Shown in pieces: positions 32,043 through 40,327 of a DNA stretch of 64,000 nt (positions are counted from its first letter, which is position 1; every line of letters begins with the position of its first letter). The stretch is taken from assembly GCF_006874425.1 (NCBI RefSeq), contig NZ_VIJZ01000014.1, forward strand, positions 1 to 64,000, written 5' to 3'. The position numbers and the translations under genes are program-made. The DNA comes from Paenibacillus ottowii. Lineage in GTDB: Bacteria > Bacillota > Bacilli > Paenibacillales > Paenibacillaceae. The notes beneath the pieces were generated by a model that saw only the letters and a program-made list of their open reading frames with translations, was not told the origin of the DNA and made no database searches.

Positions 32043-33542
32043 ATGAGCGTAACATTAACGGTCGTAGGTCTGGGCTCGGGAGATCCCGATCAGCTTACAA
32101 TAGGGATATTGAACAAAATGAGGGGCGCTTCAGCGCTCTATCTGCGAACCAGGGAACATCCAGCGGTTCGAGTTCTAGATGAGTTTGAAGTGGCTTTTGA
32201 GTCGTTTGATGCGGTGTATGAGACAAAGGATTCTTTTCCAGAGGTGTACGAGGAAATTACCAGTCGATTGATGGAAAAGGCTGCTAAGGCGGCAGACGGA
32301 AGCGAAATCGTCTATGCAGTTCCCGGTCACCCGATGGTGGCGGAAGCAGCGGTGCAGTTGCTTAAGGAGCGTTGTCCTGCGCAAGGGATTGAACTAAACA
32401 TCTTGGGCGGCGAAAGTTTCCTGGATGAGGCTTTTGTGCGTCTTGGTTTTGATCCGATTGAGGGCTTTCAACTGTTGGATGCAGGTACACTGGATGCAAG
32501 CTGGCTCCAGCCTCAGTTGCATACGCTGATTGGACAAGTATATGACACTTTTACGGCTTCCGATGTGAAGCTATGCTTGATGGAACGGTATCCTGACGAT
32601 TATGAGGTGTATGTCGGCCACGCGCTTGGGGTAGAAGGTGAGGAGGCGGTCCACAAGGTGCCGCTGTACGAGCTGGATCGAGTAGAGGGCTACGGCAACC
32701 TATCCTTGGTATACATACCTCGCAGTGAAGATGAGGCGCTGAAACGGCGTTCTTTTGACCGTCTGCACGAGATTGTCGATATTTTGCGCAGTCCGGAAGG
32801 CTGTCCATGGGATCGTGAACAGACACATCAATCGATCCGCAAAAATCTGATCGAAGAAACGTATGAGGTCATTGAAACCATAGATGAGGATGATCCTGAG
32901 CATATGAAGGAAGAGCTTGGCGATCTGTTGTTGCAAATTTTGCTGCATGCTCAAATGGAAGAGGAAGTCGGGACCTTCAATGTGTATGATGTGATCCAGG
33001 GACTGAACGATAAGCTTATTTTCCGTCATCCACATGTATTTGGTGACAATCAAGCCAACGATGCCGAAGAAGCGCTGCAAAACTGGGAACAGATGAAGGC
33101 AGAGGAAAAACGGCTTAAAGGTACGACGGCAGCCCACCCTTCCGTACTGGATGGGGTTCCACGTGATCTGCCTGCTCTTATGAAATCGTACAAGCTTCAG
33201 AAGAAAGCAGCTAAAGTAGGCTTTAACTGGGATAGCATTGAAGGCGTATTTGATAAACTGGACGAGGAAGTAGCTGAGCTGAAGGAAGCGGTTCGTGAAG
33301 GGCATTCCATGGAAGCTCAGTTGCTTGAGTTGGGCGATGTGTTGTTTGTTGCTGTGAATGCAGCCCGGTTCATGGACGTAGATCCGGAGGAGGCGCTGTC
33401 AGCCACTAACCGCAAATTTGTAAGTCGTTTCCAGTATATTGAGCAGAAATTACGCGAGCAGGGACGTCGTCCTGAAGACAGTAGCGTAGACGAGATGGAG
33501 ACTTACTGGCAAGAAGCGAAAAAGCGTTTTGACAGAGATTGA
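32043..33542 (+). CDS. mazG: Bifunctional tetrapyrrole-methylase-like / MazG nucleotide pyrophosphohydrolase (YabN)
   Basis: Encodes 499 residues from ATG 32043, after CGGAGGA. The first ~220 residues resemble SAM-dependent tetrapyrrole methylases (TVVGLGSGDPDQLTIG ... YAVPGHPMVAEAA); the rest is MazG, with the metal site EETYEVIETIDEDDPEHM and EELGDLLLQILLHAQ. A second MazG repeat (FDKLDEEVAELKEA ... ELGDVLFVAVNAAR) follows. MazG hydrolyses NTPs to NMP and pyrophosphate and helps clear damaged nucleotides. The role of the methylase part is unknown. The order yabM-yabN matches B. subtilis. Confidence 0.95.
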   Translation: MSVTLTVVGLGSGDPDQLTIGILNKMRGASALYLRTREHPAVRVLDEFEVAFESFDAVYETKDSFPEVYEEITSRLMEKAAKAADGSEIVYAVPGHPMVAEAAVQLLKERCPAQGIELNILGGESFLDEAFVRLGFDPIEGFQLLDAGTLDASWLQPQLHTLIGQVYDTFTASDVKLCLMERYPDDYEVYVGHALGVEGEEAVHKVPLYELDRVEGYGNLSLVYIPRSEDEALKRRSFDRLHEIVDILRSPEGCPWDREQTHQSIRKNLIEETYEVIETIDEDDPEHMKEELGDLLLQILLHAQMEEEVGTFNVYDVIQGLNDKLIFRHPHVFGDNQANDAEEALQNWEQMKAEEKRLKGTTAAHPSVLDGVPRDLPALMKSYKLQKKAAKVGFNWDSIEGVFDKLDEEVAELKEAVREGHSMEAQLLELGDVLFVAVNAARFMDVDPEEALSATNRKFVSRFQYIEQKLREQGRRPEDSSVDEMETYWQEAKKRFDRD

Positions 33543-33876
33543 TTCCTTAGATTTGATCTTTGGCTGTATAGGCCAGTAAAATGGACATATGTAGGGCTCA
33601 AAACACGCCCAACTTGAGCAGACTTGCCAATGGGCAGAGTTTTGTAGTAGGATGTTGGCTTAACTGGGGGTCGAATAAAAAAACGCCTGATATTGCAGGA
33701 TTTTTAAGGACAAGCCAGAATAACTTGTAGTAATTCTGAAAATAACTGTATCTTGTAGTTGAACTTGTTACAGTGGTATTCAGGAAGGCTTCGGCCACAG
33801 TTGGACCTCACGTCTGCTCCATCTATGGATATGTAGCGTGATGATTATTTTTTGACATTTAGGAGGCTTTTATCTT
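33543..33876. other. Intergenic region before the HU gene
   Basis: About 330 bases. Visible are an inverted repeat GCTCAA / TTGAGC (33596-33619), a small stem CCTG...CAGG with ATTTTT (near 33685-33702) and a weak sigma-A-like pair, TTGGAC at 33801 and TATGGA at 33824 (17-base spacer). No convincing ORF or RNA gene. Confidence 0.45.
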
Positions 33877-34149
33877 ATGAACAAGACAGATCTGATCAAC
33901 AATATTTCCAGCAAAAGCGGTTTGAGCAAACGTGACGTTGAAGCTGTATTGAATGGCGTTCTTGGTGAAATTACAGATGCACTTGCTAGTGGCGACAAAG
34001 TACAACTGATTGGATTTGGTACTTTCGAAACGCGCAAGCGTTCCAGCCGTACAGGCCGCAATCCACAAACCGGCAACACGATTGAAATTCCAGAATCGAC
34101 CGTTCCTGCTTTTAAAGCCGGTAATAAGCTTAAAGAAGCCGTTAACTAA
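33877..34149 (+). CDS. hbs: HU-type DNA-binding protein
   Basis: Encodes 90 residues, the full HU length, starting MNKTDLINNISSKSGLSKRD. The DNA-binding arm FGTFETRKRSSRTGRNPQTG with the proline at its tip is intact. HU bends and compacts the nucleoid, and in Bacillus it is essential. TAGGAGG precedes the ATG. In B. subtilis hbs lies elsewhere; here it is inserted between mazG and rqcP. Its stop overlaps the rqcP start by one base. Confidence 0.97.
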   Translation: MNKTDLINNISSKSGLSKRDVEAVLNGVLGEITDALASGDKVQLIGFGTFETRKRSSRTGRNPQTGNTIEIPESTVPAFKAGNKLKEAVN

Positions 34150-34427
34150 TGCGTCTTGATAAATTCTTGAAAGTCTCGCGGCTGATTAAGCGTCGTACAG
34201 TAGCCAAGGACGTCTCCGAACAAGGGAGAGTGCTGGTGAATGGACGTGAGGCCAAACCGAGCAGTGCGGTCAAAGTAGGCGATGAAATTACCGTCCAATT
34301 TGGCCAGAAGCTGGTGACCGTGCGAGTGGAACGGCTCGCCGACACTACACGCAAGGACGAGGCTGCAAGTATGTACACTTTGGTAAAGGAAGAGCCTATT
34401 GCCAGGGACAACGGTTTGAACTGGTAA
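34149..34427 (+). CDS. rqcP: Ribosome quality-control factor RqcP (YabO, S4 domain)
   Basis: Encodes 92 residues with an S4 RNA-binding domain at the N-terminus (MRLDKFLKVSRLIKRRTVAK ... VLVNGREAKPSSAVKVGDEI). RqcP works with RqcH on stalled 50S subunits to add alanine tails to blocked nascent chains. Length and sequence fit B. subtilis YabO (86 residues). Overlap TAATG with the HU gene implies translational coupling. A terminator follows. Confidence 0.95.
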   Translation: MRLDKFLKVSRLIKRRTVAKDVSEQGRVLVNGREAKPSSAVKVGDEITVQFGQKLVTVRVERLADTTRKDEAASMYTLVKEEPIARDNGLNW

Positions 34428-34461
34428 GCAGGCATCTGATCTTCTCATAATGTTGTACATA

Positions 34462-34504
34462 GAGGCATTCCTTCATATTTTATGAAGGGATGCTTTTTTC
34501 TTTT
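34462..34504 (+). terminator. Terminator after rqcP
   Basis: Stem AGGCAT(T)CCTTCATA / TATGAAGGGATGCTT with a short AT loop, then TTTTTT. Confidence 0.85.
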
Positions 34505-34606
34505 GAATGATGAGCTTTCGTCTAATATATGCTCGTGAAAAGCCAAAGCAGTTCTAAATCATGCTCTCCCCTTCATAAGCTAAGAACAGAAGGAGGGGTA
34601 CATGCC

Positions 34607-34891
34607 ATGATTGAACAAGGGAAGTCCAAGCATCATGATCTGCGCATGCAAAGCCGCAAGCAGCTCGACATTTCAGGCGTCAGCAATGTGGAGAGCTTTG
34701 ACAGTGAAGAGTTTTTGCTTCAGACCGAGCTGGGCCATCTCACCATTCGCGGACAACATTTACATATCAAAAACCTCAGTCTGGAAGAGGGGCTCCTGTC
34801 CATTGAAGGTCTGATCAATTCCCTCGTCTACCTGGAGCCTGGGGCCCCGGCCAAAAACGGAAAAAGCCTATTCGGCAAGCTCTTCAGATGA
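34607..34891 (+). CDS. yabP: Sporulation protein YabP
   Basis: Encodes 94 residues from ATG 34607, after AAGGAGGGG; 26 upstream codons in the open frame are not supported. The family pattern is a small beta-strand protein (RKQLDISGVSNVESFDSEEF, LLQTELGHLTIRG, LSLEEGLLSIEG). In B. subtilis yabP and yabQ form a sigma-E operon needed for the spore cortex. The TGA overlaps the yabQ ATG by four bases. Confidence 0.94.
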   Translation: MIEQGKSKHHDLRMQSRKQLDISGVSNVESFDSEEFLLQTELGHLTIRGQHLHIKNLSLEEGLLSIEGLINSLVYLEPGAPAKNGKSLFGKLFR

Positions 34892-35466
34892 ATCCTTACA
34901 CACAATGGCTGACATTAACGTGGATGCTGTTGTCGGGCATAGCTATGGGAGTGGTATTTGACAGCTACCGGGTGCTGTCAATCCGCTTTCACTTTGCCCG
35001 TTGGAGTGTTCATATGTTGGACGTGCTGTATTGGGTGGCCTCGGCTTTGTTTATTTTCCGTGTGCTGTACGCGAGTAATCGCGGTGAGCTGCGGTTTTAT
35101 GTCTTTTTAGGACTACTTTTGGGGGTTTGGCTCTATTTTTGGGCCTTTAGTGTTACAACCCAACGTTTTGTGGTAATGTTAATAGAGATCGTTCGCAGAC
35201 TGACGTTGATCGTGAACAGCATACTGCGCATCCTGATTGTTCTTCCGGTGTTAGCGCTGTATCGGCTGTTACGCAAGCTGGTCGGATGGACATGGGCACT
35301 TATCGTGCTCCTAGGAAGGATGCTGATATACATCCTGATGCCGATTTGGAAACCGATCTTATGGTTGGTTGGTCCACTTATAGCGCGTTGGAAAACTCCA
35401 GATTCGCTCATAAAGCTAGGTATCAGACTGAAAAATACAGCAAAAAGATGGTTTGGAAGGGGGTAG
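34888..35466 (+). CDS. yabQ: Spore cortex biosynthesis membrane protein YabQ
   Basis: Encodes 192 residues with about four to five membrane segments. The start NPYTQWLTLTWMLLSGIAMG and the FDSYRV motif are typical of YabQ, a mother-cell protein of the forespore outer membrane required for cortex formation. The C-terminus is basic. Translational overlap (ATGA) with yabP and close spacing to divIC (four bases) reproduce the B. subtilis yabP-yabQ-divIC order. Confidence 0.93.
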   Translation: MNPYTQWLTLTWMLLSGIAMGVVFDSYRVLSIRFHFARWSVHMLDVLYWVASALFIFRVLYASNRGELRFYVFLGLLLGVWLYFWAFSVTTQRFVVMLIEIVRRLTLIVNSILRILIVLPVLALYRLLRKLVGWTWALIVLLGRMLIYILMPIWKPILWLVGPLIARWKTPDSLIKLGIRLKNTAKRWFGRG

Positions 35467-35470
35467 TATC

Positions 35471-35800
35471 ATGCGTAATTCGTCTGTAGATCGCCATTCA
35501 TCTCCTACGTCCAAGTCCAATGCGGGCGGACGCAGGCGAATCATGATTTGGTTGCTATCGCTTGCCGCCTTTGGTAGTTGGGCTATATTCACCTTTTTTT
35601 CTCAAGGCATGATTATGGCCGATCGGAATGAACAGCTCATCCAGAAGGAAAAACAGAAGCAAGCTGCTACACAAACGGAACAACAGCTTCAAACCGAAGT
35701 AAATCGTCTCAAGGACCCTGAATACATCGGAGAAATTGCCAGAAGCAAGTACGGTCTTTACAAACCGGAAGAGACACCAATCATCGGAGATCAAAAATAG
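35471..35800 (+). CDS. divIC: Cell-division protein DivIC (FtsB-like)
   Basis: Encodes 109 residues from ATG 35471, eight bases after AAGGGGG. A basic cytoplasmic tail of about 24 residues precedes one membrane segment (IMIWLLSLAAFGSWAIFTFF). An extracytoplasmic coiled coil follows (NEQLIQKEKQKQAATQTEQQ, then LQTEVNRLKDPEYIGEIAR). DivIC joins FtsL and DivIB at the division septum. The conserved RLKDPEYIGEIARSKYG block is intact. Confidence 0.95.
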   Translation: MRNSSVDRHSSPTSKSNAGGRRRIMIWLLSLAAFGSWAIFTFFSQGMIMADRNEQLIQKEKQKQAATQTEQQLQTEVNRLKDPEYIGEIARSKYGLYKPEETPIIGDQK

Positions 35801-35824
35801 GAGCATTATCGGGCCAATGGTTAG

Positions 35825-35853
35825 TTGACCTTGGTTCCGCCATTTTGTATAAT
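35825..35853 (+). promoter_or_regulatory. Sigma-A promoter of yabR
   Basis: TTGACC, 17-base spacer, TATAAT. Confidence 0.75.
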
Positions 35854-35869
35854 CAAATCACCACAGCGG

Positions 35870-35889
35870 GATTTTTTTGCAAAAAAATC
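35870..35889 (+). promoter_or_regulatory. AU-rich hairpin in the yabR leader
   Basis: Perfect 20-bp palindrome GATTTTTTTGCAAAAAAATC, starting about 10 bases after the predicted transcription start and ending 13 bases before the AAGGGAGG ribosome site. Confidence 0.55.
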
Positions 35890-35923
35890 GGTTGTATATT
35901 TTAAGGGAGGATCATTTTATTCT

Positions 35924-36439
35924 ATGGCAATTGAAGTGGGCACCAAGTTAGAGGGCAAAGTGACAGGCATCACGCATTTTGGAGCATTTGTGGATTTGTC
36001 TGGAGGTGTCACGGGTCTCGTTCACATCTCGGAAATCGCCGATAACTATGTTAAGGATGTTAACGACCACCTGAAGATTAATGATGTTGTGACGGTGAAA
36101 GTCATTAATGTTGACAAAGACGGCAAAATCGGACTTTCCATTAAGCAAACGATTGATAAGCCGGCAAGTGAAGCCCGTCCACCAAGAGCTCCAAGACCGG
36201 AGCGTACAGGAGGAACAGGTGGAGGAGACCGTTTTGGCGGCGGAGGTTCTGGTCCAAGTCAGGGACGCGGTGGTGGTTTCAACCGCGATCGTGGAGGCCG
36301 ATCTTTCAAGCCTGCACCGGGTAAACCTTCATTTGAGGATAAAATGTCACGCTTCCTGAAAGATAGTGAGGAACGCATTTCGTCGCTGAAAAAGAACACC
36401 GAAGGTAAACGCGGAGGACGCGGCGCGAAGCGTGTTTAA
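35924..36439 (+). CDS. yabR: S1-domain RNA-binding protein YabR
   Basis: Encodes 171 residues from ATG 35924. The S1 domain is in residues 3-75 (GTKLEGKVTGITHFGAFVDL ... LVHISEIADNYVKD ... GLSIKQ). The rest is a Gly/Arg/Pro-rich tail with RGG-like repeats, often found in RNA-binding proteins. Its precise role is unknown; homologues associate with ribosomes or RNA decay proteins. It has its own sigma-A promoter and a leader hairpin. The tRNA genes that follow in B. subtilis are not present here. Confidence 0.92.
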   Translation: MAIEVGTKLEGKVTGITHFGAFVDLSGGVTGLVHISEIADNYVKDVNDHLKINDVVTVKVINVDKDGKIGLSIKQTIDKPASEARPPRAPRPERTGGTGGGDRFGGGGSGPSQGRGGGFNRDRGGRSFKPAPGKPSFEDKMSRFLKDSEERISSLKKNTEGKRGGRGAKRV

Positions 36440-36471
36440 TTCACTTTGACAACCGTATCAACCATACACGG

Positions 36472-36508
36472 AAAACCGTACAGTCGAAAGACTGCTACGG
36501 TTTTTTTG
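36472..36508 (+). terminator. Terminator after yabR
   Basis: Stem AAACCGT(A)CAGTC-GAAA-GACTG(CT)ACGGTTT followed by T-run. Confidence 0.9.
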
Positions 36509-36840
36509 CGTTTTACCGACAAGAGATACGGCAGGCCATGACTGCGGATAATACATTCGGGTGACGTTGTATGGGGACATTTTTAAAATTAGCAATTCCA
36601 TGAAGAAGACAAGAAGCATCCCTTGGAATATTGGATGTTTTTTTTGTCGTGTGGACATAATCGTCCGACAAACTCCAACGGTTTTCCGTCTATCTTCCGT
36701 GCAAATCGCTAGATTTGGTATCAGGATGACCGACATAGAGAGGTCGTCCAAAGCGTAGAAAGACACAACTTCCATCTGCTTCCACACGGGCGTGGCTTGG
36801 GGTACAGGGATATGGTCTGTCCTTTCGCGCGGAACGTTTT

Positions 36841-36909
36841 TTTGTCGGAAATTTCTTGGAATAAGCCGTGAGGTTCTGACAAACTTTCTCAATCGTTCCG
36901 GTTTAAGAT
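36841..36909 (+). promoter_or_regulatory. Spo0A-type promoter of spoIIE
   Basis: CTGACA (36876-36881) and TAAGAT (36904-36909) are separated by 22 bases, the abnormal long spacing known for Spo0A-activated spoIIG/spoIIE promoters. A 0A-box-like TTTGTCGGA lies at 36841-36849 and another (minus strand, TTTGTCAGA) overlaps the -35. Boxes deviate by one base from consensus. Confidence 0.65.
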
Positions 36910-36944
36910 GGGAACATCAAATTGATGAATGGGGTGCCTGACGC

Positions 36945-39452
36945 ATGATGGAGAAATGGAACGTGGTACATTTTCCGGGGTTAAAATCTAGAAAGTCCAA
37001 ATCCAAAGAGCGTACGGAAGGTTGGTCTTCCAGACTCAAGAAACGGCTCGATTCACATAAAGTGGTGCAATGGATAACCGCGCAAAGATGGATGCTGCTA
37101 TTGTCAGCTATGGGAGTTCTACTGGGACGCGCCACTATTTTGGACGAGCTTTCTCCTTTTGCCCTCGCTTATTTTGCGGTCATTACATTCCTTCGGCGTG
37201 ATCTAATGCTGCCTGTAGCTGTATCCGTTGTGATAGGCTGCCTTTTAGCTCCTTACCCATCGTTATTCATGATTGGTGGTGAGCTAATCGTATTTTATCT
37301 CCTGTATCGTGGGCTACGAACCTTCGATCGTCTGGAATTATCCTATGCCCCGCTTATGGTCTTCTTGTCTGTGTTTATGGTCAATCTATTTAATGCCGTG
37401 ATGGCTCCCACTTTTACATGGTATGAGCTGGTCATTGTAGGGACGGATGCGGTACTCAGTTTTATGCTTACCCTGGTGTTCACACAGGCCATACCGCTAT
37501 TTACGTATCGTAAGAAGGCAAGCCAGCTCAAAAACGAAGAAATTTTGTGTCTTATTATTCTATTAGCCTCTGTGATGACGGGAGCAGTAGGATGGACCGT
37601 TCATTCACTGTCTATAGATCATGTACTTTCACGATATTTGGTCTTGGTGTTTGCTCTCGTGGGAGGTGCTTCGCTGGGTGCCTCGGTCGGTGTGATTACC
37701 GGTTTAATATTAAGTTTGGCCAATATGTCCGCCATTGTGCAGATGAGCCTGCTTGCTTTTGCCGGTTTGCTGGCAGGGATGCTGCGTGAAGGGAGGAAAG
37801 GTGCAGTGGCCCTTGGTATGCTGCTAGGCTCCTCCATCTTGACGATCTATCTGGATGGGACTGGAGACGTGCTGACATCAACCTGGGAGAGCTGCGCGGC
37901 AATTCTATTATTTTTAATGACTCCAAAAAGTTTCTTAAAAGCGGTTTCCACCTATGTCCCGGGTACACAGGATCACGCCAAGTCCCAGCATGAGTATGCC
38001 AAAAGGGTTCGTGATCTCACTGCCGAGCGGGTGACGAAATTTTCCCGTGTATTTAGGCAGCTATCCCGCAGCTTTCATCAAATATCTGCCAGTGAAGGGG
38101 CAAAACCGGACGGAGAAATCGAACACTTTATGAATGCGGTGGCGGAAGGGACATGTGCCTCTTGCTTTAAGTGCGAGCAGTGCTGGGACGGGAAGTTTAT
38201 GCAAACCCATCAGTATATGACGGAAATGATGAGTGCCATTGAGGATAATCCTGATTTGGAGCCGGAGCAGATGCCGCCGCAATGGAGCAAGGCATGTGCC
38301 AAAACAGGCGCTGTCCTGCAGGTCATGAAACAGCAGTATAGTCTCTACCAGCATAATATGCAGTGGAAGCGCCAAGTATACGATAGTCGTCAGCTTGTTG
38401 CTGACCAGCTCTCAGGTGTATCGCAAATTATGGAGGATTTAGCACGAGAAATTCAGCGGGAAGGGCAAACCATGCATCGGCAGGAGGAGCAAATCCGAGA
38501 GGCCCTTGATAGACTGGGCTTATCCATCCAATCCATCGAAATTATTAGTCTGGATGCAGGTCAGGTTGAAATTGAGATTGTCCACGCCTATACAAGGGGA
38601 TTTGATGAATGCCGGAAAATCATTGCTCCACTGCTGTCAGACATACTCGACGAGCATATAGCTGTCATGCGCGAAACGGCGGCAGATCACCACCAAGGCT
38701 TGGCTACAGTTATGTTCGGTTCTGCTAAAACATATGAGATTGCTACAGGAGTAGCTAGTGCTGCTAAAGGAGGCGATTTCTTCTCAGGAGACAGCTACAG
38801 CATGATGGAGCTAGGGAATGGAACTTTTGCAGTCTCTTTAAGCGATGGTATGGGGAACGGAGAACGTGCGCAGCAAGAGAGCAGTGCAGCATTGAACATT
38901 TTGGAGGAACTACTGCAATCGGGTATGGACGAAAAATTGGCAATCAAGTCGGTTAACTCTGTCCTGATGCTCCGATCACCTGAGGAAATGTATGCTACGG
39001 TGGATATGGCGCTAATTGATCAGTACACGGCTCGGACAACCTTTATGAAGATCGGATCTACGCCAAGCTTTATTAAAAGAGGGGAAGAGGTCATTCCTGT
39101 ATCTGCCAGCAATTTACCAATTGGTATTATACAGGATATCGAAGTTGATTTGGTGTCGCTGCAGCTTCAGCCGGGAGATATTCTCATTATGATTACAGAT
39201 GGTATATACGATTCACCAGGTTATGCAGTTAATAAGGAAATATGGATGAAACGCATGATTCAGGAGATTGAAAGTGAGGATCCACAGGAACTGGCTGATT
39301 GTTTGCTAGAACGGGTTATCCGATACCAACAAAATCAAATCTATGATGATATGACGGTCGTCGTTAGTAAAATAGATCACTTTCACCCCGAGTGGGCCAC
39401 ACTCCATGTACCTGGCATGAGATGGTTGGAACGTCCACGGACGGTGAGCTAG
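36945..39452 (+). CDS. spoIIE: Stage II sporulation protein E, SpoIIE phosphatase
   Basis: Encodes 835 residues. The N-terminal ~330 residues contain about ten membrane segments that fix it at the polar septum; a central helical region includes a cluster of four cysteines (CASCFKCEQC). The C-terminal PP2C phosphatase domain starts near residue 590 with metal-binding aspartates in GGDFFSGDSY and SLSDGMGNG and later in MITDGIYD. SpoIIE dephosphorylates SpoIIAA and so activates sigma-F in the forespore. The promoter is of the Spo0A-activated kind. yabS and yabT follow, as in B. subtilis. Confidence 0.97.
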   Translation: MMEKWNVVHFPGLKSRKSKSKERTEGWSSRLKKRLDSHKVVQWITAQRWMLLLSAMGVLLGRATILDELSPFALAYFAVITFLRRDLMLPVAVSVVIGCLLAPYPSLFMIGGELIVFYLLYRGLRTFDRLELSYAPLMVFLSVFMVNLFNAVMAPTFTWYELVIVGTDAVLSFMLTLVFTQAIPLFTYRKKASQLKNEEILCLIILLASVMTGAVGWTVHSLSIDHVLSRYLVLVFALVGGASLGASVGVITGLILSLANMSAIVQMSLLAFAGLLAGMLREGRKGAVALGMLLGSSILTIYLDGTGDVLTSTWESCAAILLFLMTPKSFLKAVSTYVPGTQDHAKSQHEYAKRVRDLTAERVTKFSRVFRQLSRSFHQISASEGAKPDGEIEHFMNAVAEGTCASCFKCEQCWDGKFMQTHQYMTEMMSAIEDNPDLEPEQMPPQWSKACAKTGAVLQVMKQQYSLYQHNMQWKRQVYDSRQLVADQLSGVSQIMEDLAREIQREGQTMHRQEEQIREALDRLGLSIQSIEIISLDAGQVEIEIVHAYTRGFDECRKIIAPLLSDILDEHIAVMRETAADHHQGLATVMFGSAKTYEIATGVASAAKGGDFFSGDSYSMMELGNGTFAVSLSDGMGNGERAQQESSAALNILEELLQSGMDEKLAIKSVNSVLMLRSPEEMYATVDMALIDQYTARTTFMKIGSTPSFIKRGEEVIPVSASNLPIGIIQDIEVDLVSLQLQPGDILIMITDGIYDSPGYAVNKEIWMKRMIQEIESEDPQELADCLLERVIRYQQNQIYDDMTVVVSKIDHFHPEWATLHVPGMRWLERPRTVS

Positions 39453-39577
39453 ATCGACATTGCCCGGGAAATTGCTTACTCGGTTTTAAAAATCCGCATC
39501 CTTCGTTTGAATCGTTCCGGATTAGGCAAAGATAGAATCTATCGGAATAGATTAAGAGGAAGCGGAGGCCAAAAACG

Positions 39578-40327
39578 ATGAAGCAAATTTTGATCATTAC
39601 AGATGGATGCTCTAACGTAGGTGTTAGCCCCGTTATGGCGGCTGCCCAGGCTTTGCGGGAGGGTATTACAGTGAACGTCGCCGGAGTTATAGACTATGGA
39701 ACGATTGGCGAGCTTGGGAGCGCAGAGATTCAGGAGATTGCTAAAGCAGGGGGTGGGTTTAGCCAAATCGTTGGTACGAAGCAGTTGGCGCAAACCATGC
39801 AAATGATGACGCGCAAAACGGTGGTTCAAACGATTCAGCAGGCGGTTAATAGAGAGTTAACGCACATTTTAGGTGAGGGCGGTGCCCGGCATATCGGCGA
39901 ACTGCCTCCAGCCAAACGAGCTCAGGTGGTAGAGGTAATGGATGAACTGACAGAAACAAGCCCTCTGGAAATTGCCTTGCTCATTGATGCAAGTGCAAGC
40001 ATGAAGCCCAAGCTGCCTGCTGTAGAGGACAGTATCCGCGATTTAATGCTCAGCTTACAGTCCAGAAGCGGACTCAGTCGTATATCTGTATTTCATTTCC
40101 CAGGCGGACGAATGGGAGAAGACGCAGTTATGGATATCGGATGGACCTCTGAGCTGGACCAGATCAAATCGATATTTGGACGCTTGCGGATGAAAGGAGC
40201 GACACCGACAGGACCAGCCATTTTACAAGTGATTGATTATTACCGATATGTTACACTAGGGGAACAGAAAGATCTGGAAGAATCCTATGGCAAAGGAGAA
40301 GGGATGCTCGGTGACTACGTCGTCTGA
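39578..40327 (+). CDS. yabS: von Willebrand factor A domain protein YabS
   Basis: Encodes 249 residues. The C-terminal half is a vWA fold with MIDAS motif LIDASASM and the downstream threonine of GATPTGPA. The N-terminal half resembles another vWA-like strand-helix set (ILIITDGCSNVG). Function is unknown; in B. subtilis it is a mother-cell sporulation gene. The start follows GGAAGCGGAGG. A 13-bp palindrome GATAGAATCTATC (39531-39543) lies upstream. It overlaps yabT. Confidence 0.88.
   Translation: MKQILIITDGCSNVGVSPVMAAAQALREGITVNVAGVIDYGTIGELGSAEIQEIAKAGGGFSQIVGTKQLAQTMQMMTRKTVVQTIQQAVNRELTHILGEGGARHIGELPPAKRAQVVEVMDELTETSPLEIALLIDASASMKPKLPAVEDSIRDLMLSLQSRSGLSRISVFHFPGGRMGEDAVMDIGWTSELDQIKSIFGRLRMKGATPTGPAILQVIDYYRYVTLGEQKDLEESYGKGEGMLGDYVV

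Larger units (their letters stand above)
36440..36944. other. Intergenic region between yabR and spoIIE
   Basis: About 500 bases. It holds the yabR terminator, several TTTGTCG-type sequences (36643-36649, 36664-36672 on the minus strand, 36841-36849) and the spoIIE promoter. No tRNA cloverleaf and no supported ORF is visible. Confidence 0.6.

Noticed and set aside
36509..36944. tRNA genes expected from B. subtilis between yabR and spoIIE
   Set aside because: No cloverleaf or CCA-ending sequence found in this interval.
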